Source: Leptolyngbya sp. Cla-17
GTDB lineage: Bacteria > Cyanobacteriota > Cyanobacteriia > Leptolyngbyales > Leptolyngbyaceae
NCBI RefSeq assembly: GCF_016807185.1
Contig: NZ_JAEVYN010000002.1
Location: forward strand, 924,528 to 988,527
DNA length: 64,000 nucleotides
Direction of reading: 5' to 3'
Part shown: piece by piece, positions 16,879 through 26,100 of the stretch
Layout: every line of letters begins with the position of its first letter
Numbering within the stretch: position 1 is the first letter of the stretch
Made by a program: the position numbers and the translations under genes
Notes under the pieces: model-generated
Database searches by the model: none
What the model was told of the DNA's origin: nothing
The model's input: only the letters and a program-made list of their open reading frames with translations

Positions 16879-17901
16879 CTAACTGACTTTGCTAAATGGA
16901 AGATACAGCACATGAGGCTTGCGTTTGCTAACAGGCTCTTGCTTACCAAGTTTTTGCTGCTGATATTGCAGCCAACTTAGCGTATCGGTTTGACCAGGAT
17001 AATACTTCTGAACGAAATCAATAAAGTCCTCAATCGTGCAAGGCTTTTGGCATCCGCCCATATGATTAAGGTGAAATTGATCATGAACTTCGCAGACTAT
17101 TGTGATTAAGTTATCCTCCATATCTGCCAAAAGTGGATATTCATTTTGGGAGTATAGATGATGGGCTGTCAATTTTAATTGATTGACCTTGTTACTTTTT
17201 TGTCCAGTAAGCTGACAAGTCTTTTTATCTCGTCTTTTAGCATTATTCTTAGCAGTTGCAATCTTTTCTTCGCGCTTTTTAATTTGGCCGATGATATTAT
17301 CAACTTCAGACTTAATAACTTCACCAACGTCTTTACATTCTTCCTTACGGTTTTTCTTGGTTTGGCACTCATGAAAAGATTGCGAAAGCCTGTAAATCCC
17401 TTCTAACGAAAAGCGTTCACCACTTCCATCTAAAAAATCTTCAAAATGTTGACCTTTAGTAAGTGGAAACTTGGTTTTCTGAGTATGTTCAGCCATCTTT
17501 TTAAGATAGTCAGAGCGCGTTCCAAAGATTGCTACTACATCAGATCGTGAAATCCAAAATTGGTCGCTACGCTTAACTAGAGATGAGGAATTTTCAAAAA
17601 CTTTGCGTCTAATAAAGCTCTGACGAATTTTTTCTTTAGTATGGAAAATCCATTCGCTGAGAAGATCCCAAAATCCTGGCTTTTTAGTTGCCTCTAGATA
17701 ACGCGCAATGGCGTAAGCTCCAGACTCCGTATACTCGCGAAGTCCAGTAGAGGCAATAACAACTTTATAGTCTTTTCCTTCAAGCAGTTCCCATTCATCA
17801 TCTGCATCTGCATCGAAATGTGTCTCAATATTAATCAAGTCTTGATCTGTGATGTTGAGTGTCTTAATCAGTTCTTTGCTGGTAATGTAAACTTTTGCCA
17901 T
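16879..17901 (-). CDS. HNH-nuclease-like protein with duplicated N-terminal module
   Basis: I do not recognise this 340-residue protein as a named family. Residues 229-277 look like an HNH endonuclease core: C229 in TCQLTGQ, LTAHHLY (H247, H248), N264 in EDNLITIVC, and H273 and H277 in EVHDQFH. The zinc-type cysteine arrangement is incomplete. Residues 181-228 are highly charged and likely form a helix. The N-terminal half holds two related units (about 5-72 and 117-178), each ending in a [ST]G-x-R-[FY]-[ST]-x2-G-x-Y pattern; they may be helical DNA-binding modules. It starts 2 nt after the stop of the J-domain gene and has no Shine-Dalgarno, so translation is probably coupled. Base composition is AT-richer than the neighbours, suggesting acquisition. 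Confidence 0.6.
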   Translation of the reverse strand: MAKVYITSKELIKTLNITDQDLINIETHFDADADDEWELLEGKDYKVVIASTGLREYTESGAYAIARYLEATKKPGFWDLLSEWIFHTKEKIRQSFIRRKVFENSSSLVKRSDQFWISRSDVVAIFGTRSDYLKKMAEHTQKTKFPLTKGQHFEDFLDGSGERFSLEGIYRLSQSFHECQTKKNRKEECKDVGEVIKSEVDNIIGQIKKREEKIATAKNNAKRRDKKTCQLTGQKSNKVNQLKLTAHHLYSQNEYPLLADMEDNLITIVCEVHDQFHLNHMGGCQKPCTIEDFIDFVQKYYPGQTDTLSWLQYQQQKLGKQEPVSKRKPHVLYLPFSKVS

Positions 17902-17903
17902 GG

Positions 17904-18452
17904 TTAAAACTTGTAGGTAAGACTTTTATAGAAAACAGTCAAGCGATCGAATACTTCTGCATCCCCTGTAGATGAAGTATCTGGGTGGTAAATTTTACTC
18001 AGTTGGTGATAGGCAGACTTGATATCCTCAGTGCTAGAAGTTTTTGGATCTAATCCAAAAGTTCGCCAAGGCATGTCGTATTTAAAGATGTTGATTCCAT
18101 TAATGCAGCCATGTCCCTTTTCATTGGCTTCGTTGGGTAGAACATCAATAAACTTGCGATATAACATTTCCCAACCTGCGTTCTTGCTTAAATCAAGTTT
18201 GCCCATGCTGGATGTAGCCAATTGAAAACCACTCGATTTTTTAAGTTCTTTTATGTCTTTTACATCGAAGTGTTTACAGACAGCTTCTTTAAGTTGTTTG
18301 CCAGTAAGAGGTTTTGGCTTAGGATCTTTCTTTTTGAAATTTACAATAGTAAAGTCTGCAAATTTCTCAAGTACATCTGCACTTATTCCGTGAGTTTTTG
18401 CAAGTAAGGCAATTTCATCCTGCAATAACTTGTTCAGGATTGTTTGAGGCAT
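17904..18452 (-). CDS. J-domain (DnaJ-like) protein, first gene of operon with HNH protein
   Basis: ATG at 18452 is chosen because AGGAG lies 5 nt upstream; an in-frame start at 18488 would add 12 residues. The 182-residue protein ends in a J domain (about 127-182): PWRTFGLDPKT, IKSAYHQLSKIYHPD with the HPD motif at 156-158, then a shortened final helix. J domains stimulate Hsp70 ATPase activity, so DnaK is the expected partner. The N-terminal 120 residues are unrecognised, predicted helical, with a lysine-rich linker around 40-55. No zinc-finger or substrate-binding domain of classical DnaJ is present. The gene precedes the HNH-like gene by 2 nt. Function unknown. Confidence 0.65.
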   Translation of the reverse strand: MPQTILNKLLQDEIALLAKTHGISADVLEKFADFTIVNFKKKDPKPKPLTGKQLKEAVCKHFDVKDIKELKKSSGFQLATSSMGKLDLSKNAGWEMLYRKFIDVLPNEANEKGHGCINGINIFKYDMPWRTFGLDPKTSSTEDIKSAYHQLSKIYHPDTSSTGDAEVFDRLTVFYKSLTYKF

Positions 18453-18832
18453 ATGCACTCCTATGTCGCTAATATTTTTCGCTACCATTTAGGGCTATAA
18501 ACAAAGTTAAGTGCTTAATCTTTTCAATCTTTCGTTAGAGTTCCCACAATTTCCGGCAGTCACCAGGAGCAAAAGTTTAATCTTTATAAACCAGTCCAGG
18601 ATTAAAGTTTTGCCAAAGCGTTAATAAAATTTCTCTTTTTAGTCATGCTGATAACAATAAAAACGTTCTCAACACCCACTGTTTTTTGTTTGTACTGTAG
18701 CGTTGAATAACTTGGTAGATAAGAGTCCACCTTTAAAGCGCGGGTTTAAACGTTAATAAGGATGCATCAGTCAAACTTGATTGCATCCTTACAATTCAAA
18801 GTATATTTTTTGCGAAACAAAGCTAAGCCAAA
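18453..18832. other. Intergenic region upstream of J-domain/HNH operon
   Basis: This 380-bp AT-rich gap should carry the promoter of the J-domain operon (a TTGAAA box near 18525 on the minus strand is a weak candidate) and, at 18758-18790, the hairpin that probably ends the SH3b gene transcript. No open frame or tRNA is convincing. Confidence 0.5.
18758..18790 (-). terminator. Probable terminator of SH3b-protein gene
   Basis: Arms AAGGATGCA (18758-18766) and TGCATCCTT (18782-18790) are perfectly complementary, with three more pairs possible inside after a one-base bulge. On the minus strand it follows the SH3b stop by about 40 nt and is followed by a T-rich but interrupted stretch. Confidence 0.55.
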
Positions 18833-19360
18833 TTAACAACCAACATCCATACGGCTAATCAGGTCGCTGCGTACCCAACCTTGAGCGCCAGAGGGAAACT
18901 GGACAAAGTGCCAAACATAGCCGTCTTTTGTGTTTTTGTTTTCCAACAGTTGCACCACATCGCCTTGCAATCCGTAATGAGGAGAGGTGGCTGAAGTCGA
19001 TGGATTTGCCCGAACGTTGATGCGATCGCCTGTCTTGCCTGCCAACACACCATACTCCGCCATCCCTTCTGTATATCTAACAAAATCGCCGCGCACCCAG
19101 CCTTTGGCACCCGAAGAAAATTGCACATAGTTCCACATCGAGCGATCGCTTCCCCGCATTGAGCGCACCACTTCCACGCGATCACCGGCTACCCCATAAT
19201 GGGCACGAGAAGACGCGATCGTTGGCGCAGAGCGAACATTGATGCGGCTACCAGCATCTTGAGCCACTAGCGTAGCGGGGCGGGCAAACGAAGGTAGAGC
19301 AACAGCGAGGGTTGTGAAGCTAGCAGCAACAGCAGCGATCAAAACGGAAAGGGGTTTCAT
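18833..19360 (-). CDS. Secreted protein with two bacterial SH3 domains
   Basis: A 175-residue exported protein. Residues 1-27 are a signal peptide ending in SFARPA. Two SH3b repeats follow, at about 30-95 and 103-170, each with the RINVRSAP/RINVRANP signature, a GD-x-V-x-V/L turn and a closing GWVR-x-D motif (GWVRGDFV, GWVRSDLI). Such domains bind peptidoglycan or other cell-wall ligands. No enzymatic domain is attached. It sits alone between the J-domain/HNH operon and a divergent hypothetical gene. Start ATG at 19360 gives the signal peptide directly. Confidence 0.85.
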   Translation of the reverse strand: MKPLSVLIAAVAASFTTLAVALPSFARPATLVAQDAGSRINVRSAPTIASSRAHYGVAGDRVEVVRSMRGSDRSMWNYVQFSSGAKGWVRGDFVRYTEGMAEYGVLAGKTGDRINVRANPSTSATSPHYGLQGDVVQLLENKNTKDGYVWHFVQFPSGAQGWVRSDLISRMDVGC

Positions 19361-19531
19361 AGTGACGACCTTTTGAAATCAGTAAAGAGGACTATCCTTT
19401 ACTACAGGTCGTTCTGAGGTTTTTCCAAAAAGTCAACCCAGGCTTTTTCATACCGAATGAGCCAAGATGCAACCCCCAGATATAAAGGTATCCGGCATAC
19501 TAAAGGTACGTATCCTCCGTTAAAACTCATC

Positions 19532-19927
19532 ATGTTTGGCACTTTTCAACACAGCAGCCTCCGCATCGAAGTTCCCGCCACTGAACAAGCGTTACAGCAA
19601 GGCTTACTCCACACGGCAAGTTTGCAAAAATGGCTCTTTCCTCAGCGGCTTTCTACAGGATTGCCCGAAGAGTTGGTTGAAGGATTAACCTTCACAAGCT
19701 GGCTTGGTCCCGTTGCTATCCAGCACAAAGTTACACAGGTGGAATCCAACAGTCTACGCATGCTGTTGAGCCAGGGAATTGATGGCTTTCATGAGTGGCA
19801 TTGGGGTGAAGGCTGGGTACAGTCTCGGATTGAGGGAATTTCACTGCTGCCGCTCAATTTGGGACAAACCCTTAGCCTGCTACGTTTAAGGCAATTCCTG
19901 GTTGTTACGCATCCGCAAGCGCACTGA
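19532..19927 (+). CDS. Conserved hypothetical protein, possibly SRPBCC-like
   Basis: Starting at ATG 19532 this is a 131-residue protein beginning MFGTFQHSSLRIEVPA. The alternation of strands, the WL-x-P stretch, the GPVAIQHKVTQV segment and the GIDGFHEWHWGEGW block give the impression of an SRPBCC (polyketide cyclase/Bet v1-like) ligand-binding fold, but this is a guess from pattern. An in-frame ATG at 19457 would add 25 poorly conserved-looking residues. The 3' end overlaps the 3' end of convergent hisD by about 40 nt. No ribosome-binding site is obvious. Confidence 0.6.
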   Translation: MFGTFQHSSLRIEVPATEQALQQGLLHTASLQKWLFPQRLSTGLPEELVEGLTFTSWLGPVAIQHKVTQVESNSLRMLLSQGIDGFHEWHWGEGWVQSRIEGISLLPLNLGQTLSLLRLRQFLVVTHPQAH

Positions 19928-21196
19928 TTCAGCGTGAGAATGTAATCCTTCTGCTGTTGCCAGTGCATCGATCGCTCCGGCAACTTTTTCTAGCGCGGTT
20001 TGCGAATACTGCACCAGACTGGAATGTTTCAGGAAGGTTTCCACAGTTAAAGCAGAAGCATACCGCGCTGCACCCGAAGTCGGCAGGGTGTGATTGGGAC
20101 CAGCCAAATAGTCTCCCACCGCTTCTGGGGTAGAAGAACCTAAGAAAATCGCACCAGCGTGACGAATTTTATCGAGCAAGCCCCACGGATCAACGACTTC
20201 TAGTTCTAAATGTTCTGGGGCAAACTCGTTTGACAGTTCTGCCGCCACATCCAATGATTCCACCACTACAACTAAGCCGTAATGGGCGATCGCCTTTTCA
20301 GTCAATAAGCGACGAGGATGATCAACCAACTGCCGTTCCACTTCATCCACCACTTTTCGCGCCAGCACTGAGTCATCGGTCAATAAAATAGAGGCAGCCA
20401 TTTGGTCGTGTTCTGCTTGCGCCAGCATATCCGCTGCCACATAAACTGGATTGGCGCTCTTATCGGCGATGATCAATACTTCTGATGGACCCGCAAGAGA
20501 GTCGATCCCTACAGTGCCGTAAACCAGCTTTTTCGCCAAGGTAACGTAAATGTTGCCGGGTCCAGTAATGATATCGACTTTGGGAATGGTTTCAGTACCG
20601 TAGGCAAGTGCCGCGATCGCCTGCGCCCCACCTACACGATAAATTTCTTCAACTCCTGCTTCTTGGGCCGCCACTAATACGGCTGGGCTGATCCCATTCT
20701 CCGTACCTGGAGGAGTGACCATAACAATCCGAGGCACCTTTGCCACCTTTGCCGGAATCGCATTCATAATCACTGTGCTGGGATAAGATGCCTGTCCACC
20801 CGGCACATAGATACCCGCCCGATCCACAGGGGTATACCGTTTACCCAACACAACTTCATTCTCGCCAAAATGCACCCAGCTTTTTGGCACCCGCTGGCGA
20901 TGAAATGCTTCGACCTGCCGACAGGCTAGCTGAATAGCATCTAACAATTCTTTAGAGACTTGCTGGTAAGCTGCATCTAGCTCTGAGCCGCTGACCCTCA
21001 AATCATCAGGTTTCAAATCCTGGCGATCAAATTCTAAGGTGTAATGCAACAACGCGCGATCGCCTTGGCGTTTCACTGCTTGAAGCACTTCCCGCACCGT
21101 TGACTCTTTGTGAGTTACCTGGTCGTCGTGAGTGCGGTCACAGATACGCCGTAGTTCAGATCGTGCCTCGGATCGCTGAGTGATAATTCGCAGCAT
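19886..21196 (-). CDS. hisD: Histidinol dehydrogenase
   Basis: HisD (436 aa) oxidises L-histidinol to L-histidine in two NAD-dependent steps, the last of histidine biosynthesis. Visible motifs are GIYVPGG, the NAD-binding GGAQAIAALAYGT, ITGPGNIYVTLAKK, AGPSEVLI, LAQAEHDQMA with the zinc ligand His, and the C-terminal GPNHTLPTSGAARY. Length is typical. It is not in a his operon here, which is normal for cyanobacteria. It diverges from rpsT over a 224-bp gap. The C-terminal 14 codons overlap the convergent hypothetical gene. Confidence 0.97.
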   Translation of the reverse strand: MLRIITQRSEARSELRRICDRTHDDQVTHKESTVREVLQAVKRQGDRALLHYTLEFDRQDLKPDDLRVSGSELDAAYQQVSKELLDAIQLACRQVEAFHRQRVPKSWVHFGENEVVLGKRYTPVDRAGIYVPGGQASYPSTVIMNAIPAKVAKVPRIVMVTPPGTENGISPAVLVAAQEAGVEEIYRVGGAQAIAALAYGTETIPKVDIITGPGNIYVTLAKKLVYGTVGIDSLAGPSEVLIIADKSANPVYVAADMLAQAEHDQMAASILLTDDSVLARKVVDEVERQLVDHPRRLLTEKAIAHYGLVVVVESLDVAAELSNEFAPEHLELEVVDPWGLLDKIRHAGAIFLGSSTPEAVGDYLAGPNHTLPTSGAARYASALTVETFLKHSSLVQYSQTALEKVAGAIDALATAEGLHSHAESVRLRMRNNQELP

Positions 21197-21420
21197 GGAT
21201 GTCGGAATGCCATCTTAAAAAGTTGCCTGACGAGAACAGATTTCTGAGAGTTCCATCATTCGGTCAGAAAGCAGATGCGCCCATCCTCGTTACTCTAGCT
21301 TAACCTGGATTTTTAGGAGATTGGGCTGTTGAACACTAGAGATGTTATAGTTATTTTTCAAGCATTTATCGTATTTTTTCGCTAATGCTTCGATAGGTAG
21401 TAGAGTTTTTAGGATTTACT

Positions 21421-21726
21421 GTGGCTAACATCAAGTCTGCCATCAAGCGCGTAGGAATTACTGAGCGCAATCGGCTTCGGAATAAAAGCTATAAGACTGC
21501 TGTAAAGACGTTTGTGAAAAAATGCTTCACTGCTGTTAGCAGTCATGCCGCCAGCCCAACGCCCGAATCTGAGCAAACAGTTCAGTCGAGTTTAGCTTCT
21601 GCTTACAGTCAGATCGACAAGGCAGTGAAAAGAGGTGCGTTGCACGCTAACACGGCAGCACGTAAAAAATCTCGTTTGATGCGAGCAGTCAAAAGTTTAG
21701 AAGCAGCCCAACCTGAGGTTTCTTGA
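21421..21726 (+). CDS. rpsT: 30S ribosomal protein S20
   Basis: S20 (101 aa) binds the 16S rRNA 5' and 3' domains. It starts with a GTG at 21421 giving MANIKSAIKRVGITERNRLRN, the family N-terminus, and ends with the basic helix HANTAARKKSRLMRAVK. The middle has the usual cyanobacterial Ser/Thr-rich insertion (about 41-58). The order rpsT-tatD-rpoB-rpoC1-rpoC2 is conserved in cyanobacteria. A TATAGT box at 21346-21351 may be the -10 element. Confidence 0.97.
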   Translation: MANIKSAIKRVGITERNRLRNKSYKTAVKTFVKKCFTAVSSHAASPTPESEQTVQSSLASAYSQIDKAVKRGALHANTAARKKSRLMRAVKSLEAAQPEVS

Positions 21727-21843
21727 AGCCTAGTTTCTTTAGCAAAAGCGAACTCATCAGTTAAAGCTGCTTGAGTTATTTTGTTGATTTTCTAAGCTTA
21801 ACTTAAATGGAAATTAGTCTTGACACGTTGAGCTGTGCTCTAA

Positions 21844-22644
21844 ATGCAACTTGTTGATACTCATGTTCACATTAATTTCGAGACATTTCAGCAAGATTTA
21901 GACGAGGTAGCCCAGCGTTGGCGCGAAGCCAATGTTGCTTATCTCGTTCATTCTTGTGTAGAACCGTCAGAATTTAAGAGCATTCAGGCAATTGCGAACC
22001 GCTTTCCTGAAGTTTTTTTTGCGGTTGGTTTGCATCCGCTAGATGTGGAAGTCAAGTGGACTGACCAAATTGCTGATGAGATTTTTCAGTTAGCAAGCTC
22101 TGATCCCAGAGTGGTAGCAATTGGTGAAACGGGCTTAGATTTTTTCAAGGCGCAGAATTCGGAGCAGCAGCTACAAGCGCTAGACCAACAGTTGGCGATC
22201 GCTCAACGACTAGATTTGCCAGTCATCATTCACTGTCGAGATGCGGCGGAAACTATGGCTAGCTATTTTCGCAGTTTTTGGGAACGGCACGGTTCGGTGC
22301 GGGGTGTGATGCATTGCTGGGGAGGAACGCCAGAAGAAACTCAATGGTTTTTAGACTTAGGATTCTTTATCAGCTTTAGCGGTACAGTTACGTTCAAAAA
22401 AGCAACTCAGATTCATGAGTCTGCTCAGATGGTGCCCAGCGATCGCTTGCTGGTCGAAACGGACTGTCCTTTTCTAGCGCCCATTCCTCACCGGGGCAAA
22501 CGCAATGAGCCAGCTAATGTTCGCCATGTCGCCGAGCAAGTTGCCATCTTGCGAAATCTTTCAACTGATGAGCTTGCAACCCAAACAACAAACAATGCCC
22601 GCCAACTGTTCCGTCTACCACCCCTAGCAGCTTTAACAAACTGA
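21844..22644 (+). CDS. TatD family metal-dependent hydrolase
   Basis: A 266-residue TIM-barrel phosphoesterase/DNase of the TatD family. The metal ligands are in DTHVH (H7, H9), the Glu in IGETGLDFF, the His in IIHCRDA, the His in GVMHCW, and the Asp in LLVETDCPFLAP. The closing motif RNEPANVRHVAEQVA is present, so all family residues are intact. Biochemically TatD proteins are 3'-5' exonucleases linked to DNA repair or RNA quality control; the in vivo role here is not known. It lies 117 bp downstream of rpsT and may be co-transcribed with it. Confidence 0.92.
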   Translation: MQLVDTHVHINFETFQQDLDEVAQRWREANVAYLVHSCVEPSEFKSIQAIANRFPEVFFAVGLHPLDVEVKWTDQIADEIFQLASSDPRVVAIGETGLDFFKAQNSEQQLQALDQQLAIAQRLDLPVIIHCRDAAETMASYFRSFWERHGSVRGVMHCWGGTPEETQWFLDLGFFISFSGTVTFKKATQIHESAQMVPSDRLLVETDCPFLAPIPHRGKRNEPANVRHVAEQVAILRNLSTDELATQTTNNARQLFRLPPLAALTN

Positions 22645-23127
22645 ATTTAAGATCTTTACTAGAAATTCAACCAATTTTCTTTTTATTTGGTTGACGACAT
22701 CACGTATTTTTGCTAAGTGATTCCCATTCTTTGCAAAATCGAGGCATAATGAAGAGAAATATTAATATAGAAACAGTGGGAAAATCTTGCAGCAGTCTCT
22801 ACATTCGGCGGTCATGCTCCGTTATTCTTCCATAGTCTCTTAACTTTCTTGCATTTGTATTTAATTTGTAGGTGCATTCGATGATAGAGAACTATTCAAC
22901 TGAACAGCTGGTTTCTATAAGTCAGCGGTTCAATCACATGAATTTTGTAGATCTTCAGAGTACTTCAGACATTTGCACAACTTTTGTATTTTTTATTTCA
23001 TAGTTTTTCGTCTCTAAAAAGCCATCTATAAACAGGTAGTCAACATTAGTTTGGCTATTGACTTTTTGATGAACGATCATCTATAATCCATCACTCGCGC
23101 TGGGCACACCCCTTCTAAAGACAACGC
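22645..23127. other. Intergenic region with rpoB promoter
   Basis: This 483-bp AT-rich stretch contains no convincing gene. Just after tatD is a hairpin with arms TCAACCAA (22667-22674) and TTGGTTGA (22687-22694), without a T-run. The 3' part holds the rpoB promoter at 23058-23087 and a short leader. Confidence 0.65.
23058..23087 (+). promoter_or_regulatory. Candidate sigma-70 promoter of rpoB operon
   Basis: A -35 box TTGACT (23058-23063) and a perfect -10 box TATAAT (23082-23087) are separated by 18 bp. The predicted transcription start near 23094 leaves a leader of about 34 nt before the rpoB ATG. Confidence 0.75.
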
Positions 23128-26100
23128 ATGACAGAATACAACACACCCGCTTTCACCCTGCCGGACTTGGTTGAAATTCAGCGGGAGAGCTTCCGCTGGT
23201 TTCTTGAAGAAGGTTTGATTGAAGAGTTAGACAGTTTTTCCCCAATTACAGACTACACCGGTAAGTTAGAGCTGCACTTTGTTGGCAAGGACTATAAGCT
23301 AAAGCGACCCAAGTACGACGTTGATGAAGCTAAGCGCCGGGACAGCACCTATGCCGTCCAGATGTATGTTCCTACCCGGTTAATTAACAAAGAAACTGGA
23401 GAGATCAAAGAGCAAGAGGTATTCATTGGTGATTTGCCATTGATGACGGATCGCGGCACCTTCATTATCAATGGTGCAGAACGAGTCATCGTCAATCAAA
23501 TTGTGCGTAGTCCTGGGGTCTACTACAAATCCGAAACAGACAAAAACGGACGACGCACCTATAACGCTAGCCTAATTCCTAATCGAGGCGCTTGGCTAAA
23601 GTTTGAAACCGATAAAAACGATCTAGTGTGGGTTCGTATTGATAAAACCCGCAAACTTTCTGCTCAGGTACTTCTGAAAGCTCTAGGTCTTAGCGATGGC
23701 GAAATCTTTGATGCGTTACGCCATCCTGAGTACTTTCAAAAAACGATCGACAAGGAAGGTCAGTACGGCGAAGAAGAAGCCTTGATGGAATTGTATCGGA
23801 AGCTGCGCCCCGGTGAGCCTCCGACGGTTTCAGGTGGTCAGCAATTGCTCGATTCTCGCTTTTTCGATCCCAAGCGCTACGACTTGGGCAAGGTTGGACG
23901 CTACAAACTGAATCGCAAGCTGCGTTTGAACGTGCCTGAGGTGATGCGAGTCTTAACACCGCAGGATATTCTTTCGGCGATCGACTATTTAATTAACCTC
24001 GAATTTGATATCGGAACTATCGACGATATCGATCACCTTGGCAACCGACGAGTTCGATCCGTTGGCGAACTTCTACAAAATCAGGTGCGTGTTGGATTGA
24101 ACCGCTTAGAGCGGATCATTCGTGAGCGCATGACTGTCTCCGATGCCGATTCACTCACTCCGGCATCTCTAGTCAATCCAAAGCCATTAGTGGCAGCAAT
24201 TAAAGAGTTTTTTGGATCCTCTCAACTTTCGCAGTTTATGGATCAAACGAACCCTCTTGCAGAGTTAACTCATAAACGTCGTTTGAGTGCTCTTGGTCCT
24301 GGTGGTTTGACCCGTGAACGTGCCGGTTTTGCGGTTCGAGATATTCACCCATCTCACTATGGGCGCATTTGTCCGATTGAGACACCTGAAGGTCCCAATG
24401 CTGGCTTGATTGGCTCCTTGGCAACCCATGCGCGAGTTAATGCCTATGGGTTTATCGAAACACCCTTCCGTAAGGTTGAGAACGGACGCGTTTGTCAAGA
24501 TATAGCAGCGGCGTACATGACAGCGGACGAGGAAGACGACCTGCGTGTTGCGGCGGGTGATGTGCCGATGGATGAAACTGGGTTGATTTTGGGCGACGAA
24601 GTTCCGATTCGTTACCGCCAAGAATTTACGACAGCAACTCCTGACGAAATTGATTATGTGGCTGTTTCTCCAGTGCAAATTATTTCGGTCGCAACTTCAC
24701 TGATTCCGTTTTTGGAGCATGATGATGCGAACCGAGCGCTGATGGGATCAAACATGCAACGGCAAGCAGTACCTTTGCTGCGTCCTGAGCGTCCATTAGT
24801 GGGAACAGGCTTAGAGGCTCAAGCAGCCAGAGACTCTGGCATGGTCATTGTTAGCCGAACTGATGGGGAGGTTATTTTTGTCTCAGCCGATCGCATTCGG
24901 GTTCGCGATCCCCAAGGCCGGGAAATTGATTACCAGGTTCAAAAATATCAGCGGTCTAACCAGGACACTTGCCTTAACCAGCGACCCATTGTTTTTCTCG
25001 GCGATCGCGTTGTTGCTGGACAGATTTTGGCAGACGGTTCCGCCACTGAATCAGGAGAACTGGCGTTAGGGCAGAATATCCTCGTGGCTTACATGCCATG
25101 GGAAGGTTACAACTATGAAGACGCAATTCTTATCAGCGAACGCTTAGTCTTCAATGATGTCTACACCTCGATTCATATTGAGAAATATGAAATCGAAGCC
25201 CGTCAAACGAAGCTAGGTCCTGAAGAGATCACTCGTGAAATTCCCAACGTGGGTGAAGATGCTCTGCGTCAGTTAGACGAAACCGGAATCATTCGTATTG
25301 GCGCTTGGGTGCAGCAAAGCGACATTCTAGTGGGCAAAGTGACCCCCAAGGGTGAATCTGACCAGCCTCCCGAAGAAAAACTGCTACGGGCAATTTTTGG
25401 TGAGAAAGCCAGAGATGTGCGTGATAACTCCCTGAGGGTTCCTAACGGTGAAAAAGGTCGCGTTGTAGATGTGCGAGTATTCACTCGTGAGCAGGGAGAT
25501 GAACTGCCTCCGGGTGCCAACATGGTGGTTCGCGTCTATGTTGCTCAAAAACGCAAGATTCAGGTAGGCGACAAGATGGCGGGTCGTCATGGCAACAAAG
25601 GCATTATCTCTCGCATTTTGCCAATCGAAGATATGCCCTATCTACCTGATGGCACTCCGCTAGACATCGTGCTCAATCCTCTTGGTGTGCCCTCCCGGAT
25701 GAATGTGGGTCAAGTTTACGAATGTTTGCTCGGTTGGGCGGCAGAGAACTTGGGTGTGCGCTTTAAAGTAATCCCCTTTGATGAAATGCATGGGGAAGAA
25801 AAGTCTCGTGAGACGGTTCATTCCAAGCTACAGGAAGGAGCAGAGCATCAGGAGAAAGACTGGGTATTCAATCCTCAAGATCCTGGCAAAATCCAAACTT
25901 ATGATGGTCGTACCGGAGAACCCTTTGATCGGGCGGTCACGATTGGCGTTGCCTATATGCTGAAGCTCGTTCACCTGGTGGATGACAAGATTCACGCTCG
26001 TTCTACTGGACCATACTCTTTGGTAACGCAGCAACCCTTGGGTGGTAAGGCGCAACAAGGCGGTCAGCGGTTTGGAGAGATGGAGGTGTGGGCGTTGGAA

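Noticed and set aside
21751..21777. Terminator between rpsT and tatD
   Set aside because: Only a 6-bp stem with a large loop and an interrupted T-rich tail; too weak to call.
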